Source: Proales similis (taxonomy: Eukaryota > Rotifera > Eurotatoria > Ploima > Proalidae). Taken from it: DNA of 64,000 nucleotides. Location of the stretch: the NCBI GenBank assembly GCA_019059635.1, contig JAGVRJ010000005.1, forward strand, positions 682,001 through 746,000, read 5' to 3'. Under the pieces are notes generated by a model that did no database searches, was not told the origin of the DNA, and worked only from the letters and a program-made list of their open reading frames with translations. Positions 57,064 to 64,000 of the stretch are shown in pieces (position 1 is the first letter of the stretch; each line of letters begins with the position of its first letter). A program made the position numbers and the translations under genes.

Positions 57064-58652
57064 CTAGGAAACCTGCTTGTAAATGGCAGCGGTGACCGGA
57101 TCGTCCTGTTTTATGAGTAAATTGCTACAAATCGATCGATTTATAATACTGCTATGAGAGAGATTGGTTCACTTAAGGATTTTACCAGCTGTCCGTTTCC
57201 AAAACAACAACTGGCTGCGAGTTGCCACACAATTTAGAAGCCAAATTGGCAAGTTCGCTAACTGGACCGCTGAGCTCTAATGCCAGCGCCGAGTCGACCT
57301 TGCCTCTGGCTAAACAAAATCATCATCATTTCTGTTTATTAAATTAGATTTTCAACGCGGTGCTAATCGACCATAGCTGCTTGACGACTTGACTAAGATG
57401 CGTTTGTTCACTCAACTGAGTGTCTCTGTTTCTTATCGAGCAGACTCCTGTCTTGAGCACTGATCTGGGCAGATAGATACTGTAGGGAACACCAAGCTGG
57501 TCAAGGCGTTTGTACAACTCACTCAATTCGGGCTTGTGCTGACTTGAACTGGCCAAGGACACACGCAGTCCTCTAGAATAGCAAAGCCTCTTGAGATCGA
57601 TCGAGATCTGCTCCATCTCGTTTTTAGTGATCGATTTACTCGTTTGCTCATCTGTTTCGTAGATTAGACACGCTTTATAGGGCGCCAATCTAAAGTCCAA
57701 GTTAAATATTGTTTGTTCGCCCAATATTTCAACCGAGTCGAGCAGAATCGCTTCTAATATTTGAACGGAACTCGTCTGAATAGACAGGACTCTTTCTGTT
57801 TCAGTTTCATTGGCGGATATTCTCTCCAATAAAATCTCCTTCAAATTGTTCCCTTCTTTCGACTCGTAGACTAAATTCGTGCAATCAGCCGAGGCTTTTT
57901 TCAGCGAAAAGTTTTCAGGCTGAGTTAGAACTTTGGTCCACCAGTTCTTGCGCTCACGGGTCCAATAGGTGATCAACTCGCCAAAATGTGCGTTATTTGA
58001 CTCTTGATGAATATTGAGCTGTAGAAGCGTGTTTCTATCAAGCTTGTCAAAGATTAGACTCTCCACTGGTTCTTCAGAGTCGAAGACGTTCACAATCCCG
58101 CACGATGATCGGGTCTTAGCATTGAACAGGCCCAAATCGGTTGACAGCGTCTGGGCTGAGGTGGCGGGACCAGGAAGAAAGAAGTGCTGGTCGTGTTTAT
58201 CAAGCATGCTGCTCATCCATTCAGTTCTGATCTGCTCTACAAGTAAATGGCCGTAGGAATCGAAGCGAGTAGCAGCTCTACTTGACTCAGTTTTGCCGCA
58301 TATTCTCACGCGTTGGCAAAAATTTCTCAAAGCTTGAACTCGATTCATGTTCGATGTGTCGATTACGGATTAGAGAGGAAAGCTAACAAATATTGGATCT
58401 CAAGTCAAGTCGCAAGCAGCAATGTACGATGCTCGAGGTCGATAGCGAACCAGGCAAAACTTAACAATCGAAATAAATTTCAACTCACAGTCCAAGCAAA
58501 AGCCCTGGTTGTCAGTGATCATAACTCCAATAACGTTGCTGTTATTGTATCTGCAATCACAGCAAATGATCACTGCTGCTTCAATAAATTGTTTTTTTTT
58601 CAATTAACTCAACGTACGTTTCGTTCACTAGTTGATTTAGCTTTTCGTCCAT
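57064..58652 (-). CDS. LAMTOR5: Ragulator complex subunit LAMTOR5
   Basis: Four exons (58618-58652, 58489-58550, 57186-57309, 57064-57124) give 93 residues against 91 in human. The alignment runs end to end: MDEKLNQLVNETYNNSNVIG, GVMITDNQGFCLDSRGK, SELANLASKLCGNSQPVVVL, ETDSCNLLIKQDDPVTAAIY. LAMTOR5 (HBXIP) is a roadblock-fold subunit of Ragulator, which anchors Rag GTPases on lysosomes for mTORC1 signalling. Exons 2 and 3 are separated by a 1.18-kb intron (57310-58488), twenty times the local norm, that contains the entire POLG2 ORF on the same strand. The splice phases on both sides of that intron agree. Confidence 0.88.
57344..58348 (-). CDS. POLG2: DNA polymerase gamma accessory subunit
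   Basis: Intronless ORF of 334 residues nested within the LAMTOR5 intron. The N-terminus (MNRVQALRNFCQRVRICGK) is basic and amphipathic, as expected of a mitochondrial presequence. The body follows the class II aminoacyl-tRNA-synthetase-like fold of POLG2: FDSYGHLLVEQIRTEW, HFFLPGP, then the anticodon-binding-like C-terminus NLDFRLAPYKACLIYE, YKRLDQLGVPYSIYLPRSVL and VCSIRNRDTQLSEQTHLSQV. It is the processivity factor of mitochondrial DNA polymerase. It is shorter than vertebrate POLG2 (485) and nearer to the fly protein. AATAAA lies just after the stop, still inside the intron. Confidence 0.85.
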   Translation of the reverse strand: MNRVQALRNFCQRVRICGKTESSRAATRFDSYGHLLVEQIRTEWMSSMLDKHDQHFFLPGPATSAQTLSTDLGLFNAKTRSSCGIVNVFDSEEPVESLIFDKLDRNTLLQLNIHQESNNAHFGELITYWTRERKNWWTKVLTQPENFSLKKASADCTNLVYESKEGNNLKEILLERISANETETERVLSIQTSSVQILEAILLDSVEILGEQTIFNLDFRLAPYKACLIYETDEQTSKSITKNEMEQISIDLKRLCYSRGLRVSLASSSQHKPELSELYKRLDQLGVPYSIYLPRSVLKTGVCSIRNRDTQLSEQTHLSQVVKQLWSISTALKI

Positions 58653-59045
58653 TTTCAGAGGCGATTCAAGTGATCAGACTGGTTTACTTGTTCTCGTTTG
58701 CTCTCTTTGATCTGTTCCTTGGAGAAAAAAATTTTTTTTTCTTCAACGCTTCGAATCACAAGTGTAGAAAAGAATTTAAAATTAGCGAATAATTTTAGAT
58801 TGCTTAATCGGAACAGATGCTGCCCAGTTTAATCGAACAATCGCTCATATGACAAAGAGTTTTCATTCTCAAGCTGAGCTAGATTGAATCCGCCGCAATA
58901 TATTTCCAGTACATGCGTGGCTTTTCGCGCAAGTCTTATTTTTTGTTGCTTTATGGGGCCTGAATATTCAATGGAGTTAATTATGGACTCGGAGTTAAAG
59001 AGTGGCGGTGTGGGCTAGAAAAGACGCGAGTAGATACCGCAGCAC
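58653..59045. other. Divergent region, LAMTOR5 / TIMM29
   Basis: 393 bp between divergent starts; no TATA box or other motif identified. Confidence 0.4.
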
Positions 59046-59711
59046 ATGTCTTCCAAATTCAAATCAAGAGCGATCAGCGTCGGCAAGTGGCTTTTAAATC
59101 CGGCCAGTGCGCTTATGAAAAAGCCTGGCGCCGCATCTGTCGAGGCAGCAGTCAAACAAGTCGAAGTGAAAAGTGCCGAGATCAAGCCGGGCCTAGTTAA
59201 GCGCGCGTCCGACTATGTGAAGCTAGTGTACAACGATTACAAAACAGTGGCCAAGGAGACCTATGTGCACGTATGTGAGCATCCATTCAAGGGCCTTGGC
59301 TACGCGCTGGGCATCGGCTTTGTGGGCGCGCTGTACAAAATGAATCCCAGCTGGGGTGATTATGTCGACCAGCGCCGTGAGATCGAAATCGATATGATCA
59401 TGTGCGGCAGTACGTTCAACAAACAAACTGAACTCTATCTGAACGAACTCAAGAGGCTGGAAAACCATCGCCAGCTTGAATACAACTACTTTGTGCTGTT
59501 TAGTGTGATTCGACTGAAGCCGTTCGCGCAAGATCTGCGTCTGTACGAGACAAAGTGCAAGGCTCTGAACAATCCGAGCAAATACAACATATTCAACTGG
59601 CATCGACGGTTGCTTCAATTCGTTGCCAGCATTGTCGACATTGGCTACTTGGGCCGTTGGCATTTTCTCGCCAAAAACATTCAAGATTACGATGTTGATT
59701 GGACAGAGTGA
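59046..59711 (+). CDS. TIMM29: TIM22-complex subunit Tim29
   Basis: Intronless ORF of 221 residues. After a basic N-terminus lies one hydrophobic segment (GYALGIGFVGALYKMNP, about residues 84-103). The conserved C-terminal half reads RQLEYNYFVLFSVI, KPFAQDLRLYETKC and VDIGYLGRWHFLAKNIQDYD. The last segment is the TIMM29 hallmark (DVGFVGRWW.. in human). Tim29 belongs to the carrier translocase of the inner membrane. The AATAAA poly(A) signal (59711-59716) starts on the last base of the TGA stop codon. Confidence 0.85.
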   Translation: MSSKFKSRAISVGKWLLNPASALMKKPGAASVEAAVKQVEVKSAEIKPGLVKRASDYVKLVYNDYKTVAKETYVHVCEHPFKGLGYALGIGFVGALYKMNPSWGDYVDQRREIEIDMIMCGSTFNKQTELYLNELKRLENHRQLEYNYFVLFSVIRLKPFAQDLRLYETKCKALNNPSKYNIFNWHRRLLQFVASIVDIGYLGRWHFLAKNIQDYDVDWTE

Positions 59712-59842
59712 ATAAAGAACCGTATTTTTGAATTCGACTTTTTCATTTATTTCCGATCAATTTCATTAAATTGAATGTTAACCGACGTGGATTTGAGTTT
59801 TTTTTTCAATGAGAAAAATCGTTTGAAAGCAAAACGAGCCGC

Positions 59843-61087
59843 TTATTGCTGCGGAGTAAAGTAGTGAGTGGGCACGAATGGAAGCTTTACAAGCTCGCCT
59901 TCGTATTTGTTCTTGCGCACTTCGACTTGAACTCGAGTGCCCAGTTTTGAATGCGCCTGGTCGACATAGCCCATTGCGATGTTCTGCTTCAGACAAGGAC
60001 TCAAGCATCCACTGGTGATCTCGCCGATTTCTTTGCCTCCGTTTGCGTCATAGATTTTCATGTGTTGTCGAGCAGAAGGACCTCCTTGTGCCAAAAGTCT
60101 GAGGCCAACTCGCTTAATACTCGGCTTCTCCTTCAACTGTTTGAGAATGATTGATGCGCCCGGAAAATCGGCCAATTCGCGTCGCCGTTTGCCAATCAGC
60201 CAGGCGAGTGAGGCCTCGATCGGCGTCTTGGTGTCATCGATATCATTTCCATACAAGCAGAGGCCAGCTTCGAGTCTCAGCGTATCACGTGCTCCAAGGC
60301 CCGCTAATTTGCAGTAGTCGAACTCAAGCAGGCGAGCTGCTAGCTCGGCTGATTTCTCGTGGGGCACTGAAATCTCAACACCGTCCTCGCCTGTATAGCC
60401 GCATCGGGTCACGCGGCAGTTCTCAATGCCAAACACGCTCGTCTCGATTGTGTTCATGAACGCGAATTTGTTGAGGTCAAATTTGACACCATTCTGCAGC
60501 AGACTGTGCATTCTTGGTCCCTGAAGGGCAATCAAAGAATGCGACTCGATCCTCTCTAGTCTCACATCTGATCCTTTGGCTCGCATTTCTTCCTCGCGTT
60601 GTTTCATGTGAGCAAAGTCCTTTTCAGAGCAGCCGGCGTTCGAAACGATGTAGAGATGGTCAAGTGACGTGTTCGATACGATCAGATCATCGATTATACC
60701 CCCCTGCTCGTTGGTGAACACGGTCAAGCTACCCGAGTCCGGCTTTAGTCCTTGAATATCGCCGACTACTAGGCTTTCGATGTATTTAAAACGGTCTCTG
60801 CCTGTAACTCTCGTCTGCATCATGTGGCTCACGTCGAATATGCTGCATTTGCTTCGAGTGTGAACGTGCGACTCGACTATGTTCAGGTCCTTGTACTGCA
60901 CGGGCATGAGCCAGCCAGCAAAGTCGACAATCTTTCCTCCATGCTGAACGTGAAATTCATAAAGAGAAGTCTTCTTGCGGCTCGACGCATCGCTGCTGGC
61001 GAGGCGCACGCTCTCAATTGTTTTGCTTGTTGCTTCAATTTGTCGAAGAGCTACAACTGCTCGTCTAGTGCTGACTGAATTAAGCAT
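59843..61087 (-). CDS. AMT: Aminomethyltransferase (glycine cleavage T-protein)
   Basis: Intronless ORF of 414 residues (human 403). A mitochondrial presequence (LNSVSTRRAVVALRQIEATS) precedes the T-protein domain: LYEFHVQHGGKIVDFAGWLM, SKCSIFDVSHMMQTRVTGRD, GGIIDDLIVSNTSLDHLYIV, CRVTRCGYTGEDGVEISVP, LGARDTLRLEAGLCLYGNDI, TPIEASLAWLIGKRR, and a C-terminal GEITSGCLSPCLKQNIAMGYV. It releases ammonia and transfers the methylene group to tetrahydrofolate in glycine breakdown. The catalytic Asp of the family (in the SHM..R/D region) appears kept. Confidence 0.95.
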   Translation of the reverse strand: MLNSVSTRRAVVALRQIEATSKTIESVRLASSDASSRKKTSLYEFHVQHGGKIVDFAGWLMPVQYKDLNIVESHVHTRSKCSIFDVSHMMQTRVTGRDRFKYIESLVVGDIQGLKPDSGSLTVFTNEQGGIIDDLIVSNTSLDHLYIVSNAGCSEKDFAHMKQREEEMRAKGSDVRLERIESHSLIALQGPRMHSLLQNGVKFDLNKFAFMNTIETSVFGIENCRVTRCGYTGEDGVEISVPHEKSAELAARLLEFDYCKLAGLGARDTLRLEAGLCLYGNDIDDTKTPIEASLAWLIGKRRRELADFPGASIILKQLKEKPSIKRVGLRLLAQGGPSARQHMKIYDANGGKEIGEITSGCLSPCLKQNIAMGYVDQAHSKLGTRVQVEVRKNKYEGELVKLPFVPTHYFTPQQ

Positions 61088-62042
61088 TCTTTTGTCTTGT
61101 TCGCTTCCAAGTCTCTTTCTAGATTTGTGATAGGCAAGCCATTCAATGCCTTTATAAGCAGGTTGGACTCGCGGCCGGCTTCGCTTGATTTACAAGATCG
61201 CTAGACAGTTTTATTAGCTATCTTGTGTGGCCTTGTCGTTCAGACAGCATTTGCTTATTTACGATTCAAGACTTGGTTGAGGCAGAGAGTCGCTGCTCTA
61301 ACCGGCCAAGTTCGACGAGAATTCAGTCAGCTCGCGAAAGCCGAGAACAAACACAGAACTGGATAGCTCGATAGAAATTTAATTTATAATCGAATTGAGG
61401 CCAATGTGGTTAGATAAATATAGATCATCACATATGTGGGCCATCACTGCACACCGTCCAAGCGATTACAGAGACAAATGGTGACTCCGAGAAATGGATA
61501 ATTCGGTTAGTTCTGAGACAGGACAAACATTTTTGACTTGGGTCGCATCCTGATTTGAATTGAATGAGGCGAAATTTTCTAAATCATTAAAGAAACCATC
61601 CATTAGAAGAACAGGGACGGGTGAGGGAGAAAAAAATACTCAAATATCAATTTAGATCAGGGCAATTAGACGGAAAAGGTCTCATATCGAATGAATAATT
61701 TTAAGACAAAATATGTGTCGATGCGCATTACTCGGGGGGCAAATCGTGGATCATTAGTGTCTCGTTTTTTGAACATAAGCGATGGTGTGCGTGTATATAC
61801 TCGTTAAGCTGGCTGATCAGCGAGCTTCGTGCAGGTCGACACATCGAGCTATGAAAATAATAGAGCGGCCGGTTCTCTTATGCGCGATCAACCATGCTGG
61901 AATTCATTCAAATCTATTCTAATTTTGATTCTTAGATAACAAACAGCAGACCTGAGTCGAGCATCATCGATTCAGACCAATTGACAACGTGGTCATGTGC
62001 GAGTGTTTTCTAATCTGAGAACTAGAACAGTCGTCTAATTTA
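61088..62042. other. Divergent region, AMT / NUP153
   Basis: 955 bp between divergent starts. It may hold 5' exons of NUP153: a splice-acceptor-like CTTAG occurs at about 61935 and an AACAG acceptor at about 62030. None could be tied to a start codon. No repeats were seen. Confidence 0.4.
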
Positions 62043-64000
62043 ATGGTCCAGTCGCTCATGCAGATTGATGCAGCATCAACAGCGGCCGGTCCTCTAGCCG
62101 TAGCCAAACGAAAGATGCCATTCGAAGAGCAGCGACAGTCGCAAATGTTCAAATTTGAACCTCCCCGAGAGATACGCGCGACGAGAAAGACAATCGCCGG
62201 ATGCGATATCGACACGTCTTCTTTTTTGAAATTTTCCGAACCTTTGATAGCGAAACGATGCGCCCAAGCGCGTGCTCCTGAACAAGAAGCGAGCGAGCCG
62301 CTGCCCAAACTTCGCGATACGAGCGGAAACGCCATACTTGCCAAGATGAAGAGTCTTAGTCCCACATTCAAATCGCTATTCGTCAAGCCCGGCAGCTCAA
62401 AACGCATTGGCATAGAGCGACTGGCAGACAACAAGAGAATTCGAGTGAACAATGAGTTGCCACGCGCCGGCGATGTACTTGCTTACTTCTACGAAAGCCC
62501 TCGACCGATCAAGGTCGAACAGGTAGAAAGCTCTCCTAAAAAACAGACAAATTCGCCTCTCGACAAGTGGACTTGTTTGGTTTGTCTGAGTCGTCACACG
62601 GTCGACGTGAACATTTGTGCCGTGTGCGGCTCTTCAAAGCAAAACGATAAATTCAAACAGTCGTTTGCTCACATCCTTCCAGTCAAGGAAGAGCCACGTT
62701 CGAAAATTTCGTTTCTGGACAATCTTGAGAGTAAAAGCAGAAGTTCGCCGTCATATGGTCCTGCTCGCTCGCTCGAGGAGAAGAAACCGCGTGCTAACCC
62801 TTATCTGAAACGATGGACCTGTTCACAGTGCAATTTCTCCAACGATAGCCTAAAAATTGTCTGCCTCAACTGTCGATGGGTGAAAACGAATCCGTCGTCG
62901 AGAAAGACACTCTTGAGCAAACTCGAATCTCCCAAAAAAGAGCTCAAACCCGCCGCCGAATCGGGCAAGACCAGCCAAGAGTTGACAAAAACTTTGAAAG
63001 AGCCGGAACCGGTCCCTCAAACTGAAGCTGCGCTCGTGCCATCAGTGGTTGTCAAACAAACAGAAATTCAAAACAAACCCGAGCCATCCAAAGAAGCCGG
63101 TGAATCGAATTTCAAATTGACACCTTTAACCCAGCCGCTCAAGTCAACGATAACAGTTGAGAAAACGAATTTGCCAGCAAAATGGACCTGTCCAACTTGT
63201 ATGGTTCCGAACGAAGACTCTCAGGCCAAATGTGTGTGCTGCTCAACTGCCAAGCCAGGCGCCCAGCCAGAAAAGACAACGACAACAACAACAACAACAG
63301 CAGTAGCAGCAGAGAACAAAACACTAAACACGGCTGCCAAATGGGAATGTGGCACGTGTCTTGTAAAAAACGATGCAGACCAAGTCAAGTGTGTTTGCTG
63401 CCAGACTGCGAATCCATCCAAACCAACGGAATCCAAAGTGTCAAAGCTTGTCATGCCCCAGGCCACCGAGTCGAGCACCAAGTTCAAGTTTGGCCTAGAC
63501 TCAGCTGCCACGTCGGGCCCAATCAGCTTTGGTTCGAATTCAGCGACCAAGCTCAGTTTTCCCACATCATCCACATCGATTCAGTTCGCTGGTCCGAAAG
63601 GCTTCGGGTTTTCGATGCCATCTCAAGCTGGATCCGAACCAAAGCCAGGCGTTCAAGTATCCGCACCTAAGGAAGAGATATCAAACGCAGTGGCTGCAGC
63701 TCCTAAGATTTCATTCAACTCATTTGCTCCTACTCAAATCGACAAGCCATCCGAACAGGCGCCCAGTGAAACTCCCAAGCCTGTTGTTCCATTTTCGTTT
63801 TCCTCTCTAAACAAAGAGACCAATGGACCGAAAGCCGCAAATCCGATGACTACGGCAACCGAACCGAAGCCGGCAATTAATTTTGCAAATGTCGCTCCGC
63901 AACCGGCTGCCAAGTTTTCTTTTGCAAATTCTTCGCCTTCGCCAGCATTTTCGCTCGGGCAGTCGAATGCCCTCAATTCGAGTCCATTTGGCTCGAGTAA
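62043..64000 (+). CDS. NUP153: Nucleoporin NUP153-like, 5' part, runs off the window
   Basis: Open frame from the ATG at 62043 to the window end (652 codons, no stop). An N-terminal region of about 170 residues includes AILAKMKSLSPTFKSLF. Four RanBP2-type zinc fingers (W-x-C-x2-C-x10-C-x2-C) follow, starting WTCLVCLSRHTV, WTCSQCNFSNDS, WTCPTCMVPNED and WECGTCLVKNDA at residues about 177, 258, 380 and 436. Then begins an FG-repeat region (FKFGLD, ISFGSN, FGFSM, PFGSS). This is the NUP153 layout: the nuclear basket nucleoporin that binds Ran through its fingers. RANBP2 is less likely because no TPR or Ran-binding domain precedes the fingers. An ACA microsatellite (63278-63299) encodes Thr. Frame upstream of 62043 is closed by a TGA, so earlier exons may exist. 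Confidence 0.85.
   Translation, partial: MVQSLMQIDAASTAAGPLAVAKRKMPFEEQRQSQMFKFEPPREIRATRKTIAGCDIDTSSFLKFSEPLIAKRCAQARAPEQEASEPLPKLRDTSGNAILAKMKSLSPTFKSLFVKPGSSKRIGIERLADNKRIRVNNELPRAGDVLAYFYESPRPIKVEQVESSPKKQTNSPLDKWTCLVCLSRHTVDVNICAVCGSSKQNDKFKQSFAHILPVKEEPRSKISFLDNLESKSRSSPSYGPARSLEEKKPRANPYLKRWTCSQCNFSNDSLKIVCLNCRWVKTNPSSRKTLLSKLESPKKELKPAAESGKTSQELTKTLKEPEPVPQTEAALVPSVVVKQTEIQNKPEPSKEAGESNFKLTPLTQPLKSTITVEKTNLPAKWTCPTCMVPNEDSQAKCVCCSTAKPGAQPEKTTTTTTTTAVAAENKTLNTAAKWECGTCLVKNDADQVKCVCCQTANPSKPTESKVSKLVMPQATESSTKFKFGLDSAATSGPISFGSNSATKLSFPTSSTSIQFAGPKGFGFSMPSQAGSEPKPGVQVSAPKEEISNAVAAAPKISFNSFAPTQIDKPSEQAPSETPKPVVPFSFSSLNKETNGPKAANPMTTATEPKPAINFANVAPQPAAKFSFANSSPSPAFSLGQSNALNSSPFGSS

Overview
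The window is nuclear DNA of a small-genome bilaterian animal. Genes are densely packed on both strands and interrupted by GT-AG introns that are mostly 50-70 nt. The genes read are animal genes (USP24, MFSD14, LAMTOR5, POLG2, TIMM29, makorin, a bHLHe22/23-type factor, a SKICH/TAX1BP1-type autophagy receptor, CCDC57). Several of these are missing from fast-evolving lineages such as flies, so a spiralian-like invertebrate is more likely than a derived insect or nematode. That is a weak inference, and the phylum cannot be fixed from sequence alone.

Layout. 1-8.8 kb: the 3' end of a secreted EGF/fibronectin-II protein, an acyltransferase-fold protein with a degenerate HHxxxDG motif, and two intronless tandem Methuselah-like GPCRs. 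9.1-15.1 kb: CCDC57, UMP-CMP kinase and mitochondrial ribosomal protein L13. 15.2-19.1 kb: a tandem pair of Golgi-type putative glycosyltransferases. 19.4-24.6 kb: a divergent homeobox gene, then six near-identical tRNA-Ile(AAU) genes on the minus strand, interleaved with small lineage-specific genes, one of which is a CD225/dispanin-like two-TM protein. 24.6-34.9 kb: a helical-repeat/MYND protein ending in a CaaX box, a beta3-type bHLH factor, a TAX1BP1-like receptor and a type 5 acid phosphatase. 35.0-41.6 kb: RPL10A with an intronic C/D snoRNA, makorin, PRPF18 and NMNAT. 41.9-51.4 kb: USP24. 52.6-64 kb: MFSD14, TXNDC12, an unknown single-TM protein, LAMTOR5 with POLG2 nested in its intron, TIMM29, AMT and the 5' part of NUP153.

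Most of the window is housekeeping: ribosome and rRNA modification, nucleotide and NAD metabolism, mitochondrial import and replication, the ubiquitin system, and lysosomal nutrient sensing. The accessory parts are the GPCR pair, the glycosyltransferase pair and the tRNA cluster.

The strongest unusual signals are these. (1) Both tandem pairs carry an internal, sharply bounded, GC-rich tract that is 99% identical between copies, while the flanks have diverged; this fits recent, probably GC-biased, gene conversion. (2) An intron of RPL10A holds a complete box C/D snoRNA with 12 nt of complementarity to 18S rRNA. (3) POLG2 lies on the same strand inside a LAMTOR5 intron. (4) MFSD14 has a phase-matched candidate alternative last exon. 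Exon coordinates below were derived by hand from splice consensus, frame and family alignment from memory; no search was run.
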